64,000 nucleotides of DNA, from contig DDLS01000210.1 in assembly GCA_002340255.1 (NCBI GenBank), forward strand, positions 1 through 64,000, given 5' to 3'. The position numbers were made by a program, and so were the translations under genes. Below, in pieces: positions 8,503-17,163 of this stretch. A model generated the notes under the pieces. It saw nothing but the letters and a program-made list of their open reading frames with translations. It was not told the DNA's origin and made no database searches. The first letter of the stretch is position 1. Each line of letters starts with the position of its first letter. Origin of the DNA: Cyanobacteria bacterium UBA2566. GTDB lineage: Bacteria; Cyanobacteriota; Cyanobacteriia; Cyanobacteriales; Desertifilaceae.

Positions 8503-11500
8503 TTAAGTAGGAAGTTGAGGCTCCTTTTGTTTCAGAATTACTAGAGCCATATCATCAAATACTGTATGCTGGCCAATATGATCCTCAACATCAACAATAA
8601 TTGCCTGGCGAATTTCTTCAGCCGATTGGTGATGATGAGCTTGAACTACTTCACAGAGTTTCTCAATACCATAGAAGACTCTATCTTTATTTTCTGCTTC
8701 GGGAATCCCATCTGTATACAAAACAACTACATCTCCAGGGTTAAGTGCGATTTGAGAAGAGGAAATAAATTCACTGATGTTGGCTTCTAAACCTAGGGGC
8801 AATCCTAAATCAATCGTATCAATGCGTTCAACTTCTCCATTGTGTCGAACAACAATCGTCTCTTCATGTTGTCCACTGAGTTGGATGATTCCATTGGTAT
8901 AGTCTAGAAGTGCGAGTGTCATACTTTTATCGGAATTCATGCGCTCAATATTGTGATAGAGGGTACGATTGAGAATCGATAGGAATTCTACGGGATCGGT
9001 TTGTTTACTTTCTTGCAGAGTACGGACAGCCGTTTGAGCCATAATCATGATGATACTACTTTCGAGTCCATGGCCAGTAACATCACCAATCCCAATTTTC
9101 AGGCGATCGCCCTCCACTAAGACATCATAGTAGTCTCCACCCACGTCTTCCGCCGGTTGCATACATCCAGCAATATCTAAAGTGGCGATCGCCCGCAACT
9201 CAGATGTAGAAGGTAATACCATCTCTTGCATCCGGCGAATAATATCCAATTCTGCACTTAAATACAAGTTTTCCGCCTTCAAACGCTTCAAATTGAGCTG
9301 AGTCCGCAAACGGGCTAATAATTCATCCTTAGCAATGGGTTTAGTGAGGTAATCATTTGCCCCTACCTTTAAGCCCGTAACAATATCTTGAATTTGGTTT
9401 TTTGCCGTCAATAATAAAATGGGCAACTCTGTGATCTTAAACTTTTCCCGTAATCGTCTCGTAACTTCATATCCCGTCATTTTGGGCATCATGACATCTA
9501 GCAAAATCAAATCAGGTTTTAATCCATTATCGATTAATTCTAAGGCTTCTTGACCGGTACTTGCTTGGCAGATAGCATAGTTATTCAAAGATAAATGATT
9601 GACTAAAACTTGACGATTTACCGGTTCATCATCCACAATCAAAATTCGTGATTTTTCTTCTATCTCTACCCGATGTATATCTTCAAGAGATGTACATTTA
9701 TCGTCTAATTTTAGTTCACTATTTGGGATCGTCAAGGTTGATAAAATTTTATCTACTTTCCCAGAAGAAATCGGTAGTGTAAAAGTAAATCTTGAGCCTT
9801 TATCAACCTGAGAACTAACACAAATTTCACCCTGATGTAATTCTACCAATTGTTTAGTAATTGCCAACCCTAAGCCTGTCCCTCCATATTCTCGCTCTGT
9901 TGAACCATCTGCTTGCTCAAAAGATTCAAAAATCTTTTCCAATTTATCTTTAGGAATTCCAATCCCACTATCAGACACTGAAACCGCAATTTGAGAGTTA
10001 TGACTAGAAGATTTGAGCGCTTCTGCACTAACTTCTACAATTCCCGACTCAGTAAATTTAATGGCATTACCAACCAAGTTATAAAAAATTTGTTGTAGAC
10101 GATTTTCATCCGCTTCTGCGGGAGGATAATCTTTAGGGATATTATTGATCAATTTCACGTCTTTCTGCGCGACTAATGGTTTCGATAAAGTCAAAACAAT
10201 TTCAACAATTGAATGCAAATCAACAGGTTTGAGTTGCAACGTAATTGTCTGATGTTGTAACTTAGAAAAGTCTAAAATATCATTGACTAAGTTTGACAAT
10301 CGACGAGCACTAGCAATAATGGTAAATAAGTTAGAACGAGTGATGGGAGAGAGTTCTCCCGCCACTCCATCCATCAAAGATTCGGCAATCCCAATAATTC
10401 CATTTAACGGGGTTCTCAGTTCATGAGATGTATTGGCTAAAAAGCTATCTTTCATTCGATCGAGTTGCTGAAGCCGCACATTGGTTTGATCTAAATCATC
10501 TTTTTGTTTTTGCAAAGCTTCAAAAGATGATTTAAGTTTTTCGGACATGAACGTAAAGGATCGAGATAATTCTGTCAACTCATGGGAACGATGAATATTC
10601 AAGTGCTGCTCCCAGTCCCCAAGAGATATTTTTTTTGCCGCTTCATTCAAACTTAAGATATCTTGAATAATCCATCGGGAAGTCATAATTCCCAATAGGG
10701 TTGCCACACCTAAAGCTATGAAGCAGAGTAAAATAGTCGTGCGATTATTTTCATGAATTTTAGCCATGAAATCAGATTCTGGAATAATCACGACAATTAA
10801 CCAATCTAATCCATATTCGTCGCGATATGAAGTGACTTGAATTAACTGCCATTCGTCTCCTAGTTTGAATTTTAGCTGTTGGCTCCCTGATATATCTTTA
10901 AAATCCGGAAACTCAGTTTCTAAAAATTTTGCAGTTGCTTGAATTAATGGATTATCCATATCTCTTGCTGGCAACCGTTCCGATTTTTTTTCTCCCTGAA
11001 TTAAGGGTGATGCATCCGTTGAGGAACCAACTAATAATCCATTCCGCTCAATTATAAATGTTTGACCGGTCTTACCAATTTCTAAAGTTTGTAAAAAGGT
11101 GCTGATCTCTAGCAAAGATATATCAACTCCTAAAATAGCTTCTAGATTTCCATCTTCATTATAATAGTGGCTTAAGGCGGGTAAAGAGATATTGGGACGA
11201 TTTGTCCAAACGAAAATTTTTCCCCAACTCGGTTTATCTATATTTTTTCCACCTATATACCAAACCTTACTAAACATATCATAGTTGGGATATTGATCGT
11301 ATATTTCTGTCCGATATCCTGCCTGATTCACATCCCAAATTTCATAGACTTTTTCCGGATCATCTATAGTCCAATGGGCAATTCTCACTTGACCATCCAT
11401 GATATTTTCTGAACCACTTAAAAGTCCTGCTGGTGTAGCTAAATAGACATAAGTTATATTAGGAAAAAGTTGTATTTGTTGCCAAAAATGACGTTCTAAT

Positions 11501-11793
11501 AAAGTCAGATTATTGAGGTCTAATTTCCCCATTTCTAAGTCGTAAAGATTAATTCGATTGATTAAATGGGGATTGGCTAAATAAGTATTCAGATGATCGG
11601 TGATGCGGCTGGTGGTTTCTTGTCGTAACTGGATCGCTAATTCTTCAATGGCTTGTTGACCATTACGATACGACCAATATCCAATTAATCCTACCACTAC
11701 AAATATCTGTACCAAGAATGGCACAATTAAAACTATCCTTAAGGGAAGTTTTTCAGATGCTTTATTGATCCATTGATTCAGCCGTATCGCCAA
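8503..11793 (-). CDS. Cache-HAMP-histidine kinase-receiver-PP2C phosphatase hybrid protein
   Basis: A 1096-residue multidomain signalling protein. TM1 is at about 19-41, an extracellular dCache sensor at about 50-345, TM2 at about 350-375 and HAMP at about 376-428. The HisKA motif (SHELRTPLNG) has its phospho-His near 455, followed by an HATPase with GGTGLGLAI. A receiver domain spans about 718-838 (DDEPVNRQ; LLDVMMPKM with the acceptor Asp near 765). A C-terminal SpoIIE/PP2C domain spans about 850-1090 (GGDYYDV, GIGDVTGHG, YTDGIPEA). The start is a TTG at 11793 behind an AAGGAG site 11 nt upstream; no in-frame ATG lies nearby. It probably senses a small extracellular ligand and, through the receiver, controls a Ser phosphatase acting on a partner such as an anti-sigma antagonist. 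That output is inference. Confidence 0.9.
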   Translation of the reverse strand: MAIRLNQWINKASEKLPLRIVLIVPFLVQIFVVVGLIGYWSYRNGQQAIEELAIQLRQETTSRITDHLNTYLANPHLINRINLYDLEMGKLDLNNLTLLERHFWQQIQLFPNITYVYLATPAGLLSGSENIMDGQVRIAHWTIDDPEKVYEIWDVNQAGYRTEIYDQYPNYDMFSKVWYIGGKNIDKPSWGKIFVWTNRPNISLPALSHYYNEDGNLEAILGVDISLLEISTFLQTLEIGKTGQTFIIERNGLLVGSSTDASPLIQGEKKSERLPARDMDNPLIQATAKFLETEFPDFKDISGSQQLKFKLGDEWQLIQVTSYRDEYGLDWLIVVIIPESDFMAKIHENNRTTILLCFIALGVATLLGIMTSRWIIQDILSLNEAAKKISLGDWEQHLNIHRSHELTELSRSFTFMSEKLKSSFEALQKQKDDLDQTNVRLQQLDRMKDSFLANTSHELRTPLNGIIGIAESLMDGVAGELSPITRSNLFTIIASARRLSNLVNDILDFSKLQHQTITLQLKPVDLHSIVEIVLTLSKPLVAQKDVKLINNIPKDYPPAEADENRLQQIFYNLVGNAIKFTESGIVEVSAEALKSSSHNSQIAVSVSDSGIGIPKDKLEKIFESFEQADGSTEREYGGTGLGLAITKQLVELHQGEICVSSQVDKGSRFTFTLPISSGKVDKILSTLTIPNSELKLDDKCTSLEDIHRVEIEEKSRILIVDDEPVNRQVLVNHLSLNNYAICQASTGQEALELIDNGLKPDLILLDVMMPKMTGYEVTRRLREKFKITELPILLLTAKNQIQDIVTGLKVGANDYLTKPIAKDELLARLRTQLNLKRLKAENLYLSAELDIIRRMQEMVLPSTSELRAIATLDIAGCMQPAEDVGGDYYDVLVEGDRLKIGIGDVTGHGLESSIIMIMAQTAVRTLQESKQTDPVEFLSILNRTLYHNIERMNSDKSMTLALLDYTNGIIQLSGQHEETIVVRHNGEVERIDTIDLGLPLGLEANISEFISSSQIALNPGDVVVLYTDGIPEAENKDRVFYGIEKLCEVVQAHHHQSAEEIRQAIIVDVEDHIGQHTVFDDMALVILKQKEPQLPT

Positions 11794-11933
11794 TTGGATA
11801 AAATCTCCTTGATGAATGAATATTTACTGTCACATCTCATTTTGTCAACTCATTGTTAAAATTGGTAACATTTTACCGCACTTGTTGTCACAAGACAGAC
11901 AACTTTTGAGTCATTTAATTGGATGCACTCATT

Positions 11934-12264
11934 ATGAAGTTATCTAATCCTCGGTTAGGTTGCTCCCGTTGGGCTAAAATTGGCCTCACTTTGGCTTTAA
12001 GTGGCTTGGCTATACTGAGATCTGGATTGGTACTTAAACTCCATTATCTTAGTACTGAGGCTCAAATTCGAGTGTTAGAGGGTATTTATGATCGTGGTAA
12101 CCGCATTGAAGCGAGTTTATGGATGCTGTTTGCTCTCGGATTGGGTTGGCGATCGCTCCTTCCCTCTCCCCCTCTATACTACACTTTCTCGATGGCTCGT
12201 CCCCATTTTTACTCTATTTGGTCTCTCCGATCTAGTAACAGTGCATACCGGAGGATGGGGGGAA
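11934..12264 (+). pseudogene. Small membrane protein gene, frameshifted and truncated
   Basis: From an ATG at 11934 the frame reads about 80 residues of a small membrane protein (ALSGLAILRSGLVLKLHYLS, then IEASLWMLFALGLGWRS). Near 12160-12200 the hydrophobic continuation switches to another frame (VPIFTLFGLSDLVTVHTGGW) and then stops abruptly at about 12260, where an Uma2 gene fragment on the opposite strand begins. The two frames together look like one original protein, so I call a frameshifted, 3'-truncated gene. The function of the intact family is unknown to me. Confidence 0.5.
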
Positions 12265-12431
12265 GCTATGTATACTACTCCTCCGATTAATTCTGCTTTT
12301 TTTACTTCGGTCATATTAAAATAGCGACGCTCAAACTCAGGACGAGTGAGGCGATCGCCATTTTCCAGAGGAGGAATAGAAGGTAGGGCTGTATGGCGAT
12401 CGGTGGAGGTGGAGGGTAATGTAGAAGTCAT
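12174..12431 (-). pseudogene. N-terminal fragment of an Uma2 family (DUF820) nuclease-like gene
   Basis: The minus-strand frame starts at 12431 and within about 30 residues gives the typical opening of Uma2 proteins (PPLENGDRLTRPEFERRY, then VKKAELIGGVVYIASP). After YIASP, at about 12285, the similarity ends and the remaining ~28 residues are unrelated, coming from the inverted sense of the broken membrane gene. The PD-(D/E)XK catalytic core is missing. Uma2 genes are hugely expanded in cyanobacteria and are often found as remnants. The junction at about 12260-12290 is a rearrangement breakpoint. Confidence 0.6.
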
Positions 12432-12624
12432 AGATCTGAAGCGTTATGGCGTTATGGCTTAAGCGATCATTTTTTATTGTAGATCAGCCCAAATAATAGA
12501 CTTCTTGGAGAAGTCAGGGAATAGGGAATGGGGGTAAGAATATAGGATACTCTTACACTTCATTTTCTACCGACTGATGGAAGAGGTCTAATGTAGAGTT
12601 GAGAGACCCTTTTAAATTCCAGAT

Positions 12625-13398
12625 TTAAATCAATGCTTTAATTTCATCAACGGCTAAATCTTCTACATTTTTAAATACCCTTTGCGCTCCAGCACTTTCC
12701 AATCGTTGGGCATAGGCTTGGCTCTGTTCTGGGGTTTCTTGCACATGGGGCGGTAAAACGCCGATCGCCACCCATAACCGATCGGGTTGCTCTGCTCTTG
12801 CTCGCTCTACCGTCTTCATATCCGCCACCGTATCCCCCACATAAAACACCGGTAGTGTTGGATCGGAATCTAACTGTTCAATCACCTGAAATAATCCGGT
12901 TGGATCGGGTTTTCCTGGAGCATCTTCCATCGCCACTAACGCTAAATTCGACAGCTTTAACCGATACTCTAGAGCATATTTGGCTTCTGCCCGCGTTGCT
13001 CCACTAAAAAAGCCCCATAGAATCCCGTGGTTATTCAAGTCATACAGATAATCCGCCGTAACCAAGAGGGGTTCATGGGTAATATATCCATTGAAATTCT
13101 GGCGATCGCTGCCTTGATAGCGAGATTGGAAAAATTCCACCAGTTCCTCATAGTTAAGTGCCACGCTCTCCCTCGTGTGACCTTGACTCACCCAATAGCG
13201 ATACACTAACTCTTGAGACGCTTCCCAATCATTGTTCCAAATTCCCTCATTTTTCAGCTCATCCATATCTGCTAAAGTGGGACGAGACTGGTTATCCGTA
13301 AATTTCTCCACTGTATCGGCGATCGCCCGACGATAGGATTGACCCACATCTCGCAAAACCCCATCAATATCAAATACTACCAGTGCTTGTCGATCCAT
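12625..13398 (-). CDS. HAD superfamily hydrolase (TIGR01548-like phosphatase)
   Basis: About 257 residues. Motif I is VVFDIDGVL near the N-terminus, with the nucleophile Asp and the acid/base Asp two residues later. Motif III is the Lys of GKPDPTG and motif IV is YVGDTVADM. The layout is of an HAD subfamily IA phosphatase; the pattern DGVLRDVGQSYRRAI resembles the TIGR01548 group, whose substrate is not established. The start is taken at 13398, where ATG overlaps the TGA stop of the upstream gene (TGATG), a sign of translational coupling. An in-frame ATG at 13413 would add five residues. Confidence 0.8.
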   Translation of the reverse strand: MDRQALVVFDIDGVLRDVGQSYRRAIADTVEKFTDNQSRPTLADMDELKNEGIWNNDWEASQELVYRYWVSQGHTRESVALNYEELVEFFQSRYQGSDRQNFNGYITHEPLLVTADYLYDLNNHGILWGFFSGATRAEAKYALEYRLKLSNLALVAMEDAPGKPDPTGLFQVIEQLDSDPTLPVFYVGDTVADMKTVERARAEQPDRLWVAIGVLPPHVQETPEQSQAYAQRLESAGAQRVFKNVEDLAVDEIKALI

Positions 13399-13844
13399 CA
13401 CCTGATACTCCATGAAATTACCAGTCGATACAGTAGGGTTTTCGCGTTCACCACTACACCTGTAGGACTCCCACTCTTGCCTTGATTATAACATTCAAAT
13501 TCACTCAAATCATCTCGCCGTACCCATCCCCTAGCCCGACTTTGAAGCAATTCTACTTTTACCCAATTGTTTCCATATTTATCGTTAGCGATCGCCAACC
13601 CATCTCGATCGCCTTGTAGAATCGAGACGCGATCGCCAGGACTACCATAATATCTCGTGTAAAATTCTGTGCCAACACCATCGTAGATCCCTAGATCATT
13701 TTCCTGGTCTTCTTCCCCTAAAATCGCCGTACAAGCAGAAATGGGTTGAGCTTGCACCGACTGACTTTCCAGTGAGATTACGGACAATAAGAGCAACAGA
13801 CTAGCGGCGATCGCTTCTATTTTCAGCTTGGATTGTGCGTTCAT
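13398..13844 (-). CDS. Exported SH3b-like domain protein
   Basis: About 148 residues from the ATG at 13844 (MNAQSKLKIEA); the frame extends to 13877, but the internal start gives a better signal peptide. A cleavable signal sequence (IAASLLLLLSVISLESQSVQAQ) precedes a bacterial SH3 domain (GDRVSILQGDRDGLAIANDK and WVKVELLQSRARGWVRRDDL). Such domains bind cell wall or protein ligands in the periplasm. The stop overlaps the start of the HAD gene by one base, so the two are translated together, although no functional link between a secreted SH3 protein and a HAD phosphatase is obvious. Confidence 0.7.
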   Translation of the reverse strand: MNAQSKLKIEAIAASLLLLLSVISLESQSVQAQPISACTAILGEEDQENDLGIYDGVGTEFYTRYYGSPGDRVSILQGDRDGLAIANDKYGNNWVKVELLQSRARGWVRRDDLSEFECYNQGKSGSPTGVVVNAKTLLYRLVISWSIR

Positions 13845-14083
13845 AGCTCGATCCTGAAATCCCTTAATCCTATTCAATTCACGTCCCTAGATTTTGACTT
13901 CCCCCACTTGGGTGATTCATGGCCTTTGGCTGACTTTCTTTACACTTCTCAATATTAACTGAAGTGAATCCTAGAAAAATCGTTCACCCGAATCCCATAG
14001 ATATAAATAAATATTGCACTCTTACGCAGTTGGGGCAAAAGTTCGGTACAACAAAAAAGTAGAGAGTGTACGAGAGAAACGAA

Positions 14084-14593
14084 ATGGGAACTCTATCTGG
14101 AACGAATGGGAAAAACCTCAATTGGCAACAAATCCTCCTAGGCGCTCTAGGATTTTGGTTGAGTGCAACCCTCATCATTGATCTGGTAATTATGCCAGGT
14201 TTATATACGGCTGGAATGATGACTCAACCGGGATTTGCCTCGGCTGGTTATTCTATTTTTTGGATTTTCAACCGTGTAGAAACTCTCTGTGCCGCTTTAA
14301 CTTTAACCGGCTTACTCGTTTTAGAAAATCAACATCAACTCTCAGAGGCAAAACGCCATACTGCCCTTATCTTATCCGTTATTTTATTGGCGATCGCTTT
14401 AGTAGACACCTATGGCTTAACTCCTCAAATGAGCGCCATGGGACTCAATTTAACCTTCTTTGAAACCGTACGCTTGGTTCCCTCAGAAATGATGCCCATG
14501 CAAATGGGATATTGGATCTTAGAACTGTTAAAAGTAGGTGGTTGTGGCATAATTCTCCACCTCTGTAGCCCTTGGAGTACTGCTAACAACTAA
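14084..14593 (+). CDS. Four-helix membrane protein of unknown function
   Basis: 169 residues from the ATG at 14084; a GTG at 14066 would add six. Four hydrophobic helices are visible: about residues 18-36 (ILLGALGFWLSATLIIDLVI), 55-78, 95-113 and 140-160. The pattern resembles DUF4149-like small membrane proteins, but I do not assign a family. It stands alone between the SH3/HAD pair and the KDPG aldolase gene. Confidence 0.65.
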   Translation: MGTLSGTNGKNLNWQQILLGALGFWLSATLIIDLVIMPGLYTAGMMTQPGFASAGYSIFWIFNRVETLCAALTLTGLLVLENQHQLSEAKRHTALILSVILLAIALVDTYGLTPQMSAMGLNLTFFETVRLVPSEMMPMQMGYWILELLKVGGCGIILHLCSPWSTANN

Positions 14594-14706
14594 AGCAACA
14601 ACGACTCAACTTAAAATTTTCCAATCCATGACTCAATTACAAGGCTCTTAAAATGGCCTTGTTTCTTTTTTTGTCCTTATTCCCTGTCCCCTGTTCTCTA
14701 TTCCCT

Positions 14707-15351
14707 ATGTACAAGCAACGGTGGTTAGACTTACTGCATCATTATCGGGCGATCGCCGTCATCCGTTCTCCCGATCTGAAATTGGGGATGCAACTTGCCC
14801 ATGCAGTCGCGCAGGGAGGAATGGGTTTAATTGAAATTACCTGGAATAGCGATCGCCCCGCCGATCTGATCGCCTTACTGCGTCAACAGTTACCCCACTG
14901 TACCATCGGCGCAGGAACCGTACTCACTAGCAATCAGATGCAAGACGCGATCGCCTGCGGTGCAGAGTTTTTATTTTCACCCCATACCCATCCCCCACTC
15001 ATTGAACAAGCGATCGAAGTCAATATTCCCATCATTCCCGGCGCTCTCACCCCCACCGAAATTGTTAGCGCTTGGCAAGCAGGAGCCAGTAGTGTCAAAG
15101 TCTTTCCCATTCAAGCTCTTGGTGGTAGCCACTATCTTAAAAGTTTACAAGGCCCTTTAGGTCATATTCCCCTCATTCCCACAGGAGGTGTTACTCCAAA
15201 CAATGCCCTAGGTTTAATTAAAGCCGGGGCGATCGGCGTTGGGTTATCCACCCAACTCTTTCCCTTATCCTTAGTTAAAGCACAAAATTGGCAAGCAATC
15301 TCCGAAAACAGTCACCGACTCCTAGCGCAATTACGCAGGGTTGATCGATAG
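14707..15351 (+). CDS. eda: 2-dehydro-3-deoxyphosphogluconate (KDPG) aldolase
   Basis: A 214-residue class I aldolase that cleaves KDPG to pyruvate and glyceraldehyde 3-phosphate (Entner-Doudoroff branch); many family members also act on 4-hydroxy-2-oxoglutarate. Signature parts are EITWNSDRPADLI (catalytic Glu), GAGTVLTSNQMQDAI, the Schiff-base Lys in SSVKVFPIQALGG, and IPTGGVTPNNA. The start is placed at the ATG at 14707: the frame opens 54 bases earlier, but that stretch encodes a low-complexity 'LFPVPCSLFP' run derived from the common intergenic repeat CCCTGTCCCC. No other Entner-Doudoroff gene is in the window. Confidence 0.85.
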   Translation: MYKQRWLDLLHHYRAIAVIRSPDLKLGMQLAHAVAQGGMGLIEITWNSDRPADLIALLRQQLPHCTIGAGTVLTSNQMQDAIACGAEFLFSPHTHPPLIEQAIEVNIPIIPGALTPTEIVSAWQAGASSVKVFPIQALGGSHYLKSLQGPLGHIPLIPTGGVTPNNALGLIKAGAIGVGLSTQLFPLSLVKAQNWQAISENSHRLLAQLRRVDR

Positions 15352-15446
15352 TTCTTCAGGCAAAATAGGAATATATAGCAGTTAAGGAGTGGGTTAGGAC
15401 GGTTAAGTTATTATTTTAGGTAATAGAAGGCTTCATTCCCATCTAG

Positions 15447-15725
15447 AGCGTCATTATCTCCACCGGTAAAGCCTACCATGAAACGCCTAGGGGCAGCTTT
15501 GCCATCCAATCCAAACATGAAGTAGCACCAATGCGAGGAGATGGTTACGATTTACCCGATGTTCCCTATACCATGTACTATTCTGGTCACTATGCCATCC
15601 ATGGCGCGTACTGGCATAATCAATTTGGTATACCCATCAGTCATGGTTGTGTGAATGTTGCCGTCGATCATGCCCAATGGCTCTTTAATTGGACAGCCTT
15701 GGGAACCCCCGTAATTGTTAAGTAA
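15447..15725 (+). pseudogene. C-terminal fragment of an L,D-transpeptidase (YkuD domain)
   Basis: The frame from 15447 reads SVIISTGKAYHETPRGSF, then VPYTMYYSGHYAIHGAYWHN and the catalytic SHGCVNV, all diagnostic of YkuD L,D-transpeptidases, which cross-link peptidoglycan. An in-frame TAG at 15444 precedes it, and no N-terminal half or signal peptide is found upstream. The first usable ATG (15531) lies inside the catalytic fold. The catalytic His and Cys are intact, but with the N-terminal half and export signal missing I read it as a remnant rather than a working gene. Confidence 0.65.
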
Positions 15726-15745
15726 TGGAAATAGAGGAATGGGGC

Positions 15746-15771
15746 GCTCCCTGAGCGAAGTGGAAGGGAGC
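15746..15771. repeat. Hairpin repeat GCTCCCT...AGGGAGC (short copy)
   Basis: The 7-bp arms GCTCCCT and AGGGAGC enclose GAGCGAAGTGGA. A longer copy with the same arms is at 21661-21707, and both lie beside GACACGGAGA-type repeats, suggesting one dispersed intergenic repeat family. Confidence 0.5.
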
Positions 15772-15803
15772 AGAGACACGGAGATTACCATTACCCAAAA
15801 TTT

Positions 15804-15992
15804 TTAATTTTTAGTCGGACTCCCCTTCGGATGATTGAAATGACTAGGACGTTCCGAACTCCACTGCTGGCGTAAGCGGCGCAATTTCTGACTTTCCACT
15901 TGTGCGGCATGAATCTGAGCTTGCCAATTGTATTCGCCACCAATAAACACAGAGGGAAGATGCATCAAGTCTCGATCTTCAAATAGACTCAT
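15804..15992 (-). CDS. Small hypothetical protein (62 residues)
   Basis: An ATG start at 15992 gives a soluble, basic peptide (MSLFEDRDLMHLPSVFIGGE, then VESQKLRRLRQQWSSE). There is no membrane span or known motif. It lies 42 bp downstream of the response regulator gene on the same strand, so it could be the last gene of the 18990-15804 unit. Coding status rests on position and reasonable composition only. Confidence 0.4.
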   Translation of the reverse strand: MSLFEDRDLMHLPSVFIGGEYNWQAQIHAAQVESQKLRRLRQQWSSERPSHFNHPKGSPTKN

Positions 15993-16034
15993 TAATACCC
16001 ACCTAACTTAGAATCACTATAGAATCTCAGTCTA

Positions 16035-17153
16035 TCAAGATTCCTCTGCTTGCGGTAGGGTGGGTAAAAGAACATGGATTGTTGTTCCTTCATTGAGAGA
16101 ACTATCAATCATAAATTTTCCGTCATATAAATTCACCAATTCCTTAACAATCGATAAGCCTAATCCTGAACCTTGTTGTTCATAGATTTTCCGATCGAAT
16201 TGCTGGTAAGCACCGAAATTAGCGATCTGTTCTGCACTCATTCCTCGTCCGCGATCGCTAATCGCTAAATGATAAAATTCCCCCTCTATTTCACCAAAAA
16301 CTGTAATTTCAGTGCCCGGTTCTGAAAACTTAAAAGCATTATCCAGCACTTCCTCCAAGAGTTTAATAAAACCGTCCCGATCTATCCGCAGATGAGCATC
16401 TTTTACGTTTAATCTCAAATCATCTATACGGGATTTTTGTTGTTTTTTAGAAATCCCTACACTTAATTCCTTAATGATAAGACTTACATATTCTATTGAT
16501 TTACTTCTCAAAGAGAATAACCGTTTTGGATTCGTTTTTATCAACTGCAAATCAGTATAAAGCAAAAAATTTATAATTAATCGATGGAGCCGTTTTGCCG
16601 AAACATTAATGTTTTCCAAAAGCTCTAAAATTTCTTGATAATCTAAATTCTCAAAATCGTGCTGTAAGAACTCTGAAGAAACCAAAATTCCGTTTAAAGG
16701 AGTGCGGAGTTCATGAGGTAAAGAGAGTGAAATACTATGGCGCAGTTCATCTAGCTTGATTTCGGCTTTTTCGGTTTGAACCTCTTGTTTTTTTAACCGA
16801 GTTGTAATGGCACTTAACAACTCAGTGCGCATAAACGGTTTAGTAATATAATCATCTGCTCCTAACTCCATCCCTTGGCGTTGATCAGATTTAGTGGATT
16901 TCGCCGTCAAAAAAACAAAGGGAATTGTTGCCGTTTTCGGTTGACTTTGGAGTTCTTTTAAAACGCCATAACCATCCAATTCTGGCATCATAACATCACA
17001 AATAATTAAGTCTGGAAGATGGGCGATCGCTAAGTCAACTCCCTCACGTCCATGTTCTGCACCAATGGCCCAATAGCGTTCTGCTTCTAACACATCCAAT
17101 ATAATATCCCGAACATCTGGATCATCTTCAATAACCAGTATTTTTTTCATCAC
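16035..17153 (-). CDS. Receiver domain-histidine kinase protein (soluble)
   Basis: 372 residues. The N-terminal receiver domain has IEDDPDVRD, the phospho-acceptor in LIICDVMMPELDG (near residue 53) and the conserved Lys in DYITKPF. A HisKA segment (SLPHELRTPLNGI, phospho-His near 147) and an HATPase with N-box EVLDNAFKFSEPG, DRGRGM and GSGLGLSIV follow. There is no membrane span. Receiver-first kinases usually act as intermediates in phosphorelays. The gene is 10 bp downstream of the PAS-kinase gene, so the membrane kinase at 17164-18990 is the likely phosphodonor. Confidence 0.9.
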   Translation of the reverse strand: MMKKILVIEDDPDVRDIILDVLEAERYWAIGAEHGREGVDLAIAHLPDLIICDVMMPELDGYGVLKELQSQPKTATIPFVFLTAKSTKSDQRQGMELGADDYITKPFMRTELLSAITTRLKKQEVQTEKAEIKLDELRHSISLSLPHELRTPLNGILVSSEFLQHDFENLDYQEILELLENINVSAKRLHRLIINFLLYTDLQLIKTNPKRLFSLRSKSIEYVSLIIKELSVGISKKQQKSRIDDLRLNVKDAHLRIDRDGFIKLLEEVLDNAFKFSEPGTEITVFGEIEGEFYHLAISDRGRGMSAEQIANFGAYQQFDRKIYEQQGSGLGLSIVKELVNLYDGKFMIDSSLNEGTTIHVLLPTLPQAEES

Positions 17154-17163
17154 GAAACTATCC

